Assembly: GCA_910575255.1 (NCBI GenBank)
Contig: CAJTEM010000012.1
Coordinates: 1-64,000, forward strand
Source: Lachnospiraceae bacterium
Lineage (GTDB): Bacteria > Bacillota > Clostridia > Lachnospirales > Lachnospiraceae
DNA: 64,000 bases
Direction: 5' to 3'
The translations under genes and the position numbers were made by a program. This document shows positions 53,521-61,956 of the stretch, one piece after another (the first letter of the stretch is position 1; each line of letters begins with the position of its first letter). The notes beneath the pieces are model-generated. The model did no database searches. It was not told the origin of the DNA and saw only the letters and a list, made by a program, of their open reading frames with translations.

Positions 53521-53700
53521 AAGAATTTTCTGACGGCCGTTGATTTTTCTGATTCGGCACAGGGCTGCAAGACTTATGCCGAGTTCACGGAAAAAATGAA
53601 GCAAATACCAGAAACTGAGTTAAATTATCTGGGGATCGCTATTTACGGCACAAAAAAGAAGGTTACTCCATTGACCGGAAATATCGCTTTACTGCGGTAA
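53521..53700 (+). pseudogene. C-terminal remnant of a DUF2000 gene
   Basis: The frame reads FLTAVDFSDSAQGCKTYAEF, then TEKMKQIPETELNYLGIAIYG, then TKKKVTPLTGNIALLR and a stop. This matches the C-terminal third of DUF2000 proteins (D-F-(S/T)-D-A-Q, TYxEF, YLGIAI-G-KK-V, LTGxxxLLR). No N-terminal two thirds are found upstream, where the M20 gene's leader lies. It is therefore a truncated, probably inactive remnant. Confidence 0.65.
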
Positions 53701-53867
53701 GCTGCCAAGACAGCCGGTCCCGTCAGAAACCCGTAAACGCCTTCATAGTCAGAAAAGCCTCAGAAAAACCGCACATCTTCCCCGCCAAAACGCACTTTAC
53801 ACCTCTCCCTAATTCTACTATAATAGTAAAAGTTGTTCCCATACCAATTACAGCTACAGGAAAGCAG

Positions 53868-54617
53868 GTGAAAATTATGATTTTAGCAGTGAATGACAAA
53901 CGGCGGCAGGATTATCTGAAGGACGGCAAAGTCCTCTGGAATCTGCGAAATAACGGCGGCGGCGGAAAGGGTCTCATGGCAGGCGGCATTGTGCTCCTGA
54001 TCTTCGGAGTTCTCCTTTTTGCCCTGTTCGCTGTCATGGGAAGGGGTGGCGGCGGTCTCCTTTTCGGAGGCTTCTTCGGCATCCCCGGGCTGATTTTGTT
54101 TCTCTGGGGATTTCTCGGACAGAAAAAGAAAATAAAGAACTACCTGGCCTATTATCAGGAGGAAACCGGCTTCAGCCTGGAGGAACTCGGGCTGATGGAA
54201 CAGGAGATCCTGTCTCCGGACATGGTAATGATCGGCAATGTCCCCGCAGAAAACCGCAACGGAGCCAGCGAAAAGCACCCTCAGATCGCCTGCATGATGA
54301 CCGAACACTATTTCATCATGCCCATGCTCATGGGAAAAACCTACATCCGCAGATACCCGGATATGCTTCTGGCCGCTTACTCCGAAAGGATTCCCGGAAC
54401 CGGAGGCTATAAGCACGGCCTCGTCTTTCTTTCCCGCAAAGATGACAGCGCCTACATCAACGCTTTTCTGACCAAAGAGGTATGCGAGGAAGTAATCAGC
54501 CGCCTGCGTGAACACAATCCACAGCTGATCACGGCAACAGCCTTTTCCTGTAATGACAAGGAATATGATGTCATCACCAATGCAAAAGCTGTCATCGACC
54601 TGTTTCAAGGCATGTAA
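53868..54617 (+). CDS. Unknown membrane protein
   Basis: A 249-aa protein not recognised. A GTG at 53868 with AGGA 5-6 nt upstream, or the ATG at 53877, could be the start. Two hydrophobic helices (about residues 36-58 and 65-83) are joined by a glycine-rich loop (MGRGGGGLLFGGFFG), followed by a basic KKKIKNYLAYY segment and a soluble C-terminal domain. That domain has EHYFIMPMLMGKTYIRRYPDML, DSAYINAFLTKEVCEEVI and ends AKAVIDLFQGM. The fold resembles small YcxB/PH-like membrane proteins in layout, but I cannot confirm a family. Convergent with gltX, with a MITE-like element between. Confidence 0.65.
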   Translation: MKIMILAVNDKRRQDYLKDGKVLWNLRNNGGGGKGLMAGGIVLLIFGVLLFALFAVMGRGGGGLLFGGFFGIPGLILFLWGFLGQKKKIKNYLAYYQEETGFSLEELGLMEQEILSPDMVMIGNVPAENRNGASEKHPQIACMMTEHYFIMPMLMGKTYIRRYPDMLLAAYSERIPGTGGYKHGLVFLSRKDDSAYINAFLTKEVCEEVISRLREHNPQLITATAFSCNDKEYDVITNAKAVIDLFQGM

Positions 54618-54685
54618 GCTTCTGCAAAAACATATCACGCAGCCCGCATGCTGTTCTTTCAGCAAACTTCTCTATGCGGGTTATA

Positions 54686-54851
54686 CTAGAGCGTGTTTGA
54701 AAATTCATTCCCGGCATCTGCACGTCCCACTTCGCGGTATATTTGGGCCAAATTCAGGTTGCATAGCCCACTATGCGCCCTTCATTTGGCCCAAATCTCC
54801 CACAAACTGTGACGCACATCTGCCAGAAAGCAATTTTCAAACACGCTCTAG
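54686..54851. mobile_element. MITE-like element with perfect 20-bp terminal inverted repeats
   Basis: CTAGAGCGTGTTTGAAAATT (54686-54705) and its exact complement (54832-54851) bound 166 bp with no gene. Internal complementary blocks (ATTTGGGCCAAAT with ATTTGGCCCAAAT, CATAG with CTATG) allow the whole element to fold. Its outer CTAG supplies the TAG stop of gltX (54850-54848). Confidence 0.75.
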
Positions 54852-56302
54852 TTGTTTCTCAGCTTCTCCACACCGTTTCGGATCCTCATCAGAGATTCCT
54901 CTTTGCCCAGCACTTCCATAATCTCCGTAGCCCCGGCCGGAGTCATCTGCTTACCGGACACTGCCGTGCGGATAGGCCACATGACAAACCCCGTCTTCAC
55001 ACCCTTCTCCTCCACATACTTAGAAAGAGTCTCATACAGGGCGTCGTTGGAGAAATCCTCCTGAGCCTCCAAAAGCGACAGGACATCCGTCAGAACCTGC
55101 AGCGAACTCTCTGCAGTAGACTTCATCTTTTTGTGAGTATACATAGCCGTATCATACTCTGGCATCTCCTCAAAAAAGTCAATATGTCCTGCAATATCCG
55201 GAAAGGTCTCAATCCTGGTCTTCACCATGGCGGCGATCTTCCTCAGATCCAGATCCTTTTTGACTACCTCTTTGATATATGGCTCCGCCATCTCATAGAA
55301 CTTTTCAAAATCCATGGCTTTTAAATACTCGCCGTTCATCCACTTCAGCTTCGTTATGTCAAACACAGCCGGAGATTTGCTCAGATTATGGTAATCAAAC
55401 ACTTCCGCCAACTCATCCAGAGAATAGATCTCCCGGTTCTCCTCCGGTGACCACCCCAGCAGCGCCACATAATTAACCACTGCCTCTGACACAAATCCCT
55501 GCTCGATCAGATCCTCATAAGAAGCATGGCCGCTGCGCTTACTCAGCTTCTTGTGCTCCTCATTGGTGATCAAAGGACAGTGCACATACACCGGAACCTC
55601 CCAGCCAAAGGCGTCATACAGACGATTGTACTTGGGCGAAGAGGATAAATACTCATTCCCCCGCACCACATGGGTGATTCCCATCAGATGATCATCCACC
55701 ACATTGGCAAAATTATAGGTGGGATACCCGTCGGACTTAATCAATACCATATCGTCCAGCTCTGCATTATCGACCGTAATATCCCCATAAATATCATCAT
55801 GGAAGGTCGTCTTCCCCTCCCGCGGATTGTTCTGCCGGATCACATAAGGCATACCAGCTGCCAGATTCGCTTCAATCTCCTCCTTTGACAGATGAAGGCA
55901 ATGCTTGTCATAAGTCATGATCTCCTCACCGTTCACCATAGTCTTCAGAGAATCCAGCCTTTCCTGAGTACAGAAGCAATAGTATGCCTCCCCTTTCTCA
56001 ATCAGCTTCTTCGCATACTCCAGATAGATCCCCGCCGCCTGGCGCTCGCTCTGCACATAAGGCCCCACACCGCCGTCCTTGTCCGGCCCCTCGTCATGAA
56101 TCAGGCCCGTCTTCTCAAGCGTCCGGTAGATAATCTCCGTAGCTCCCTCCACAAAACGCTCCTGGTCCGTATCCTCAATCCTTAAAAGGAAATCACCGCC
56201 GTCATGCTTGGCAATCAGGTAGGCGTACAGCGCTGTCCTTAAGTTCCCCACATGCATCCGCCCGGTAGGACTGGGCGCGTATCTTGTTCTGATCCTCGTC
56301 AT
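54848..56302 (-). CDS. gltX: Glutamyl-tRNA synthetase
   Basis: GltX charges tRNAGlu with glutamate. The 484-aa length is full size. The ATP site shows [21 protein letters not shown] (HVGN in place of HIGH, a common variant) and the KMSKS-type loop KKLSKRSGH near 240. [22 protein letters not shown] and the C-terminal anticodon-binding helices are present. The stop codon lies inside the terminal repeat of the neighbouring MITE-like element, yet the protein is not visibly shortened. Whether it charges tRNAGln as well cannot be told. Confidence 0.95.
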   Translation of the reverse strand: MTRIRTRYAPSPTGRMHVGNLRTALYAYLIAKHDGGDFLLRIEDTDQERFVEGATEIIYRTLEKTGLIHDEGPDKDGGVGPYVQSERQAAGIYLEYAKKLIEKGEAYYCFCTQERLDSLKTMVNGEEIMTYDKHCLHLSKEEIEANLAAGMPYVIRQNNPREGKTTFHDDIYGDITVDNAELDDMVLIKSDGYPTYNFANVVDDHLMGITHVVRGNEYLSSSPKYNRLYDAFGWEVPVYVHCPLITNEEHKKLSKRSGHASYEDLIEQGFVSEAVVNYVALLGWSPEENREIYSLDELAEVFDYHNLSKSPAVFDITKLKWMNGEYLKAMDFEKFYEMAEPYIKEVVKKDLDLRKIAAMVKTRIETFPDIAGHIDFFEEMPEYDTAMYTHKKMKSTAESSLQVLTDVLSLLEAQEDFSNDALYETLSKYVEEKGVKTGFVMWPIRTAVSGKQMTPAGATEIMEVLGKEESLMRIRNGVEKLRNN

Positions 56303-56449
56303 ATTGTCATCTCCCTGGAATTTAATTAAGGCAATTCAATCTTTTCCGATTATATAACAACACCGTACAAAAGAAAAGAGGATTTTGCCACTTCCTGTTA
56401 CTTTCGTCAGCCTTATGTCATTTCTTTCAGTTCTGACTGCCTTTCTTCC

Positions 56450-57790
56450 TTAAGCCTGTTCCCAGGCTACCCGATATTCTCCGTCACCGCTCCCTCTTAT
56501 GCTCATGGAATACAGCACCTGTGCTGCTTTGGCCAGATATGCCGTATCCCTGCTGCCTGCCGTCTCGTAGCAGGAATGCATAGCCAGCTGAGGCAAGCCG
56601 ATATCCACGGTGTTCAAAGCCACCTGTGAGTTGGAAATATTCCCCAGTGTGGATCCCCCAAGCATGTCGGAACGATTGAAGAACACCTGATAAGGCACCT
56701 GAGCACGCTCGCAAATCGACTTGAATACAGCTCCTGACACAGCATCTGTGGTGTATTTCTGATTTGCACTGTATTTAATCACAATTCCTTCATTCATAAA
56801 GGGACGGTTCGTGGGGTCTGCCTTGTCAGGCTGATTCGGATGAATGCTGTGAGCATTGTCTGCTGAGACCATAAAGCTGGAAGACAGAGCCATCAGATAT
56901 TCCTCCTCACTCCTCCCCATAGCCTTGTGAATCCGGCGCAGCACATCCCTCAGAAAGGTGGAATCTGCTCCCTGCTTCGTCCCGCTTCCCACCTCTTCAT
57001 TATCCAGCACACAGTGCACGGCAACACTCTCGTTTGGCTCTGCTGCCAGAAGACCTTTCAGCGAGGCAAAGACACATTGCAGGTCATCCAGACGCGGCGC
57101 TGCAATAAATTCCCCCTTAAGCCCCAGCGTGGTTCCTTTCATCCGGTTGTACAAAAACAGATCTGTATCCAGGATATCCTCCCTTTCCACTCCTGCCTCC
57201 CGGGCAATCAGGGACAAGAATCCCTCCCCTGCCTCTTTCCCTCCGAACAAGGGCAGCAGATCCTTCTGGGCATTGAATTCATACCCCTCATTCGCCTTAC
57301 GATTCATATGAATTGCCAGATTTGGAATAATCAACAGATCCCGATCCACATTCACCAGCCGGGTCGCCACACCTTCCTTTGTGCGCACCACGATCCGCCC
57401 GGCCACAGACAAAGGTCGGTCCAGCCAGGGCGCACACAGCATACCGCCATATTTTTCCACATTCAGCTTAACATAATGCTTCTCTACCTGAATCTCTGCA
57501 TTATCCTTAATCTTCAGCGCCGGAGAATCACTGTGGCTCGCCATAATCTGAAATCCTATAAAATTCCTTTTCGGAATTCTGAATGCGATCAGAGAAGAAT
57601 CATTCCTGGTCACATAATATCCGGATCCTTCCTCCAGACTCCAGGCTTCCCCTTCCAGCAGGCGCTTAAAACCCGCATCCTCCAGCATATTCCTCATATT
57701 GGCAACTGCATGGAAGCTGGTGGGACTGTTATCCAGAAAATTCAGCAATTCCCCGTTGATCTTTTCAAAGCTTTCTTTCCGTTCCTTCAT
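56450..57790 (-). CDS. M18 family aminopeptidase
   Basis: A dinuclear-zinc aspartyl-type aminopeptidase of about 446 aa. Zn ligands and catalytic residues lie in IMASHSDSPALKIK, CVLDNEEVGSGTKQGADS, MVSADNAHSIHPNQPDK and LGNISNSQVALNTVDIGLPQLAMHSCYETAG. The N-terminal LLNFLDNSPTSFHAVANM is the family start block. The ATG at 57790 (MKERKESF) is about 10 nt after GAAGGG; an ATG at 57799 is closer to it. It stands alone, 60 bp after the AraC gene on the same strand. Confidence 0.9.
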   Translation of the reverse strand: MKERKESFEKINGELLNFLDNSPTSFHAVANMRNMLEDAGFKRLLEGEAWSLEEGSGYYVTRNDSSLIAFRIPKRNFIGFQIMASHSDSPALKIKDNAEIQVEKHYVKLNVEKYGGMLCAPWLDRPLSVAGRIVVRTKEGVATRLVNVDRDLLIIPNLAIHMNRKANEGYEFNAQKDLLPLFGGKEAGEGFLSLIAREAGVEREDILDTDLFLYNRMKGTTLGLKGEFIAAPRLDDLQCVFASLKGLLAAEPNESVAVHCVLDNEEVGSGTKQGADSTFLRDVLRRIHKAMGRSEEEYLMALSSSFMVSADNAHSIHPNQPDKADPTNRPFMNEGIVIKYSANQKYTTDAVSGAVFKSICERAQVPYQVFFNRSDMLGGSTLGNISNSQVALNTVDIGLPQLAMHSCYETAGSRDTAYLAKAAQVLYSMSIRGSGDGEYRVAWEQA

Positions 57791-57859
57791 CTCTTGCATT
57801 CCCTTCTTTCTTCCGCTTCACTACCTGCCAGGTTCCGGACTCAGACAGCCGGAGATTCG

Positions 57860-58711
57860 TTACAGATAGGGATTATCCCTGCCAAGTTTTTTCAGCTCCC
57901 TGGGCGTGCAGTGAAAGGTCTCTTTAAATTGTTTATAAAATACTTTGCTGTTGAATACTCCGTTTTGCTCCAGGATCTCCTGAATACTGTTCTCTTTATA
58001 CAAAAGATCCTGATAAATATGATTCATCCTTACATGACTGACATACTGCAGGAAAGACATTCCTGTATTCTTTTTAAAAAACCTGCAGAAATACTCTCTG
58101 GAAAACCCAAGCTCATCCGCTGCTTCCCGCAATCCCACCGGCTCTTTATAATGCTGCTCCACATACTGGAAGATCTGCTCCACACGGCTCAGCTCTCTGT
58201 TTTCTGCAGCTGTCACCGTATCCGGAGCCGGAATGCTGAACTCATCCACCAGCACAGCCATAATCGACAGGACCAGGGCAGTGCTGCTGAAGGAATAGCT
58301 CGCCTTCTGCACAAAATAAAGCTCTATCAGATCCTTCAAATACTCGCATAACCGGTTGTAGCCCTCTTTCTGTTTCGGGTGCAGTCTTTCCGCACAGCAG
58401 ACGATCTGCAGCAGGTCAATATCCGGCAAATATCGTCTGAGAGCCACCTTCGAAATATGAATACTGATTCCCATTGTCTGAGGAAGCTCATAGATCACCT
58501 CATGAATCACGGAAGAATCCACAACAATCAGATCCAGAGGGCTTATATGGTATTTTTCCCCTTTCATGTTTAATACCGCGCTTCCATTCAGTATATAGAG
58601 TATCTCCATTTCCCGATGCCAGTGAGGAGGTGAATTATATTTCATCGTCACAAAATGAACCTGAAATCCCGTTTCTGAGGGGACATTCATCTCTTTAAAA
58701 ATCGTATCCAT
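57860..58711 (-). CDS. AraC-family regulator with cupin sensor
   Basis: A 283-aa regulator. The N-terminal cupin (about 1-90) has PPHWHREMEILYILNGSAVLNMKGEKYHI and LIVVDSSVIHEV. The C-terminal double HTH (about 185-280) shows VGLREAADELGFSREYFCRFFKKNTGMSFLQYVSHVRM and SIQEILEQNGVFNSKVFYKQFKETFHCTPRELKK. The ATG at 58711 (MDTIFKEMNVP) was chosen over the longer frame since AGGAGCGGT precedes it. It is divergent from the 39-aa membrane peptide gene at 58901, a possible target. Confidence 0.88.
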   Translation of the reverse strand: MDTIFKEMNVPSETGFQVHFVTMKYNSPPHWHREMEILYILNGSAVLNMKGEKYHISPLDLIVVDSSVIHEVIYELPQTMGISIHISKVALRRYLPDIDLLQIVCCAERLHPKQKEGYNRLCEYLKDLIELYFVQKASYSFSSTALVLSIMAVLVDEFSIPAPDTVTAAENRELSRVEQIFQYVEQHYKEPVGLREAADELGFSREYFCRFFKKNTGMSFLQYVSHVRMNHIYQDLLYKENSIQEILEQNGVFNSKVFYKQFKETFHCTPRELKKLGRDNPYL

Positions 58712-58900
58712 GCTGTTATCATACCGCTCCTCTCCTCGTTTTTCAAGCCAAAAAATCAATATTGACTATATTTTGGATAAAATCTCACCTTTTATCTCCC
58801 CTCTTTTCCCTGTATTATAATCCTATCAGTTCAATCACTGATGCATATTACAGATCAAAAACATCCAAAAAATATGAACAAAAACGGAGGAAGACTTATT

Positions 58901-59020
58901 ATGGTTAAAAATATCAACAAATTCTGGACGGAGCAGAGCGAAAGCATTGCTGCAGGTGCATTTGGAGTTACCATTCTTTTAATTGTTGTGACTTTCCGAT
59001 ACATCAACTACTTTTTATAA
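58901..59020 (+). CDS. 39-aa single-pass membrane peptide
   Basis: ATG after ACGGAGGAAGACTTATT opens a 39-codon frame: MVKNINKFWTEQSESIAAG, then AFGVTILLIVVTFRYINYFL and TAA. The second half is one membrane helix with a short aromatic tail. A terminator follows at 59054-59095, and a good Shine-Dalgarno precedes it, so it is a real small gene. It is divergent from the AraC regulator. No family was recognised. Confidence 0.7.
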   Translation: MVKNINKFWTEQSESIAAGAFGVTILLIVVTFRYINYFL

Positions 59021-59053
59021 GAGATGGGCGCAGCAGAAAGCCCAAAACAAAAC

Positions 59054-59095
59054 GAGAGCAACAGACGGTTCCTTCCTCTGCTGCTCTCATTTTTA
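59054..59095. terminator. Bidirectional terminator
   Basis: GAGAGCA-CAGA and TCTG-TGCTCTC (59054-59088) form a stem with one internal mismatch. ATTTTT follows on the plus strand and GTTTTGTTTTG on the minus strand. It serves the 39-aa peptide gene and the convergent cell-wall protein gene. Confidence 0.8.
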
Positions 59096-59108
59096 TCCGA
59101 TTATGCTC

Positions 59109-59510
59109 TTACGGGATCCATGCTCCGTCCTTGCCGATCCGGTAACCATCGACCTGAGTATCGGTTGCCATGGCAAAGGTATTGCTCTCGGATGCTCTGT
59201 GGAAATAGTACCAGACTCCGTTGATCTCGTACCAGCCCGTAACCGCCTCGCCGGACGGTCCTACATAATAATAAAGTCCGTCTGTATTGATCCATCTGTT
59301 GCTGGCCATCGTGCCATCCTCGTTCATCCAGAACTGGCCTCCGTTGGTAACCACCCAGCGGTTCTTAGCCATTGTACCATCCGCGCTGTAATAGTACCAC
59401 GCATTCCCTCTCTGCACCCATCCGGTCTCTGCAAAGCTTACCATGACGCTGGACATCATCATAACCAGCGCCAACACACATACTGCTAAAATCTGATTTC
59501 TGCGTTTCAT
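59109..59510 (-). CDS. Secreted cell-wall-binding repeat protein
   Basis: A 133-aa exported protein. The signal peptide is MKRRNQILAVCVLALVMMMS through VSFAET. The rest is four or five aromatic repeats of the choline-binding type (WYYYSADGTMAKNRWVVTNG, FWMNEDGTMASNRWINTDG, YYYVGPSGEAVTGW, WYYFHR), ending GYRIGKDGAWIP. There is no catalytic domain. It shares signal, repeat pattern and C-terminal motif with the protein at 8933-9445. RBS GGAGAGGC. Confidence 0.85.
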   Translation of the reverse strand: MKRRNQILAVCVLALVMMMSSVMVSFAETGWVQRGNAWYYYSADGTMAKNRWVVTNGGQFWMNEDGTMASNRWINTDGLYYYVGPSGEAVTGWYEINGVWYYFHRASESNTFAMATDTQVDGYRIGKDGAWIP

Positions 59511-59610
59511 GTGCCTCTCCTTTCTGTTTTCACAAAATCATAGCTTTATCATACTTTGTCCCACATCATTTGTCAAGATTCTCTGCTTTATATCTCACGG
59601 TAAACGCAAG

Positions 59611-59930
59611 GTTACTTTTCATGGGGATGAAGTTCCAAGAGGTACGCCTTGGAACGAGGGGAGGGCCGCAATGGGAAATGGCCTGCAGTTGTTTCCGGTT
59701 TCGAGATCAAGAATTCCTAAAATTTCTGAGTTTTGCGTTGAAACGAAAATTCACACTGTTTGAGCGAAGCGAGTTTGGGAATTTTCGTTTCGTTTTTAGC
59801 AAAAATCAGAAATCTTAGGAATTCTTAATCTCGAAACCGGAAAAATCCGCAGACTCTTTCCGGCGGGGACTTCCCCCTCTTCCCTGGCGTACCTTTCAGA
59901 AACGCTTAACTAACTGACATTGCCCGTGAA
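59611..59930. repeat. Complete long hairpin repeat
   Basis: A 320-bp imperfect palindrome. It starts GTTACTTTTCATGGGGATG and ends TTAACTAACTGACATTGCCC. Inner blocks pair: AGAGGTACGCC with GGCGTACCTTTC, CCGGTTTCGAGATCAAGAAT with ATTCTTAATCTCGAAACCGG, and CGAAAATTCACA with its partner, around the tip TTTGAGCGAAGCGAGTTT. It carries no gene. Confidence 0.8.
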
Positions 59931-59955
59931 GAGGGAGCCAGGAGGTACTGCCGAA

Positions 59956-60567
59956 TCATCGGTTGACCGCCTCCAGCACCGCTTTCAGCCTTTCAAAATC
60001 CCCATCCGCAAAGCAGTATCCATCCATGCCGCAGGCACGTGCGCCTTCAATATTCTCCTGCACGTCATCAATAAAAAAACATTCCTCCGGAATCAGCCCA
60101 AACCGTTCAAACAAATGTCCGTACATTTCCTTTTGCGGCTTCATGCATTTTACATCCGCCGAAAACAGAAGACCATCAAAGCACTCTACCGCAGGAATTA
60201 CCTTTTTGCAGCAGTCCAGCAGCCGGATCGCGGCATTGGAGCACAGGTAAATTCCAAATCCCCGTTCCTTCAGTCTTCGAACCACTGGTTCCATCTCCGT
60301 ATAGGTCCACATGCAGTAATTATGCCACTCCCGCAGACATACTTCCGCCATCTCATGAAGCCTCTGGGGCAGGCGGACGCGGATCGATTGCAGGGCGCGT
60401 TCATCGGTCAAAAGCCCCATATCCATCATCACCCATTCCGGTGAGACAAATACCGCTGTATGTACCCGCTTCCGGTCATGCTCATTTTCAATAAAATGCT
60501 CACAGACCCGCATACCGTCATAGCCTACCAGTACCTTTCCCATATCAAACACAATATTTCTGATCAT
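59956..60567 (-). CDS. HAD-family phosphatase (YihX-like)
   Basis: A 203-aa haloacid-dehalogenase-fold phosphatase. Motif I is NIVFDMGKVLVGYD (the DxGxVL form common in YihX/epoxide-hydrolase-like members). Motif II is YLCSNAA, motif III the K of CMKPQKEMYGHLFER, and motif IV FFIDDVQENIEGARACGM. A helical cap lies between motifs I and II. The ATG at 60567 (MIRNIVFDM) was chosen, after GGGGGAAAGGAA. Sugar-phosphate phosphatases such as alpha-glucose-1-phosphatase have this form; the substrate here is not known. Confidence 0.88.
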   Translation of the reverse strand: MIRNIVFDMGKVLVGYDGMRVCEHFIENEHDRKRVHTAVFVSPEWVMMDMGLLTDERALQSIRVRLPQRLHEMAEVCLREWHNYCMWTYTEMEPVVRRLKERGFGIYLCSNAAIRLLDCCKKVIPAVECFDGLLFSADVKCMKPQKEMYGHLFERFGLIPEECFFIDDVQENIEGARACGMDGYCFADGDFERLKAVLEAVNR

Positions 60568-60660
60568 TTCCTTTCCCCCGCAATCCTTTGTATTTGCCGC
60601 TCTGGCTGGTAACATTATACACCATTCCTGGTTATCTGTCATTCTCTTTTCCCCTGCTTC

Positions 60661-61707
60661 CTACCGCCCTCCGTTCAACAGCATCCATAAAACAGGCATA
60701 TAGCGGCGCAGAATCCTTCCACTCATTTCCGCAATCATCAGCACCAGCACCGGCATCAGAAGATACAAAAGCATCGGCACTACCGGCACCGCCGGAAAAA
60801 TTCTGACCCCCGCCTTATTAATGAAACGTACAAATGCGAAATGAACCCCATATAAATAAAAGTTATGACGCATAAAGCCCCGTGCTGCAGGCAGACATCT
60901 GCCAGGCACGGTTATCCATAGTCCGGCTACTGCAAGCAAACGGCATAACACAAAGCAGGGAACCCATGCGAGACGCAGACCGAGCCGATATAAAAACACG
61001 GCACCAAATATAAAAACAATCCCGGACAGAACCCTTTGCCTGCCATTTCCTCCCTTGTCCGTCTCCTGCCCTTCTTCGACCCACTTCCTTCCGGAAAGCG
61101 CAAACGAAGCCGCTGCGGAATAGTAAAGCAGTGCATCGGTATTAACCAAAGGAATTTCCTTTCCGGCTGCAATCATCCACCAAAGAACAAGAAACAGCCC
61201 TGCCCGGCTTCCCCTGTGTCTTAAAAGCGGATACAGTACAGGCACCAGCAGAATCAGCAAAATCAGTTGAAACAGATACCAGAACACATAGTTATAAGTA
61301 TAATTGATCACTGCATCCACCGCTGCCAGCAGATGAAACGGAATTACGCCCTTCCCGACCACATCCGCTATCCAGGGCAGACGGCTTCCGATCACATATC
61401 CCAGATAATATAGAAAGTTCCATAAAATATACGGCGCCAGCACACTGCGAATGCGTCTTTGCCACTTCTCCCCCAGCTTCTCCCATGTAAAATCCCGGTA
61501 AAACAGATATCCGGATATCATAAAAAACCCCGGCACCGCAATCTGGCCAAGTCCATCCCCAACAGCATGCTGCAGACGATACACTGCGGCCATCTCAGGC
61601 GCCTTTCCCAGATATAGCTCAGCGTTGTAGGAATGTACCCAGATCACCAACAGGCTGAAGCCGAAAGAAAACCATGTCACTTTATTGCGAAACACCTCAT
61701 CCTTCAT
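60661..61707 (-). CDS. Acyltransferase-3 family membrane protein
   Basis: A 348-aa integral membrane protein with about ten hydrophobic helices, of the acyltransferase-3 (OafA/WecH-like) family that transfers acyl groups to glycans or lipids. The N-terminal VTWFSFGFSLLVIWVHSYNAEL holds the conserved His, and GFFMISGYLFYRDFTWEKLGEKWQRRIRSVLAPYILW is the family signature region. It stands alone, about 95 bp upstream of the HAD gene on the same strand. The acceptor is not predictable. Confidence 0.85.
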   Translation of the reverse strand: MKDEVFRNKVTWFSFGFSLLVIWVHSYNAELYLGKAPEMAAVYRLQHAVGDGLGQIAVPGFFMISGYLFYRDFTWEKLGEKWQRRIRSVLAPYILWNFLYYLGYVIGSRLPWIADVVGKGVIPFHLLAAVDAVINYTYNYVFWYLFQLILLILLVPVLYPLLRHRGSRAGLFLVLWWMIAAGKEIPLVNTDALLYYSAAASFALSGRKWVEEGQETDKGGNGRQRVLSGIVFIFGAVFLYRLGLRLAWVPCFVLCRLLAVAGLWITVPGRCLPAARGFMRHNFYLYGVHFAFVRFINKAGVRIFPAVPVVPMLLYLLMPVLVLMIAEMSGRILRRYMPVLWMLLNGGR

Positions 61708-61837
61708 CCGCTTCCCCCTGCATCATCCCGCCATCCTTGCCTCAGAAATCCCCCGGTATCTGAAACGCTGAGACTTTCACTGCTTTTCTATTATTGTAAC
61801 ATGGCAGAAACCTGTTGTAAACGCCCTTGTCCCTCCC

Positions 61838-61880
61838 TCACACGGTAAACGCAAGCTTTTGCTTACTTTTTACGGATATT
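61838..61880. repeat. Fragment of the long hairpin repeat family
   Basis: CACGGTAAACGCAAG followed by TTACTTTTTACGGATATTTACC matches the sequence at and just before the start of the element at 59597-59630. Only the left end is present. Confidence 0.45.
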
Positions 61881-61956
61881 TACCGGCCCTCCCCTATCCC
61901 CTCTTCCGTCTCTTCTGCATATAGTTCTATATACCACTTATCAGAAAGGAACTCGT

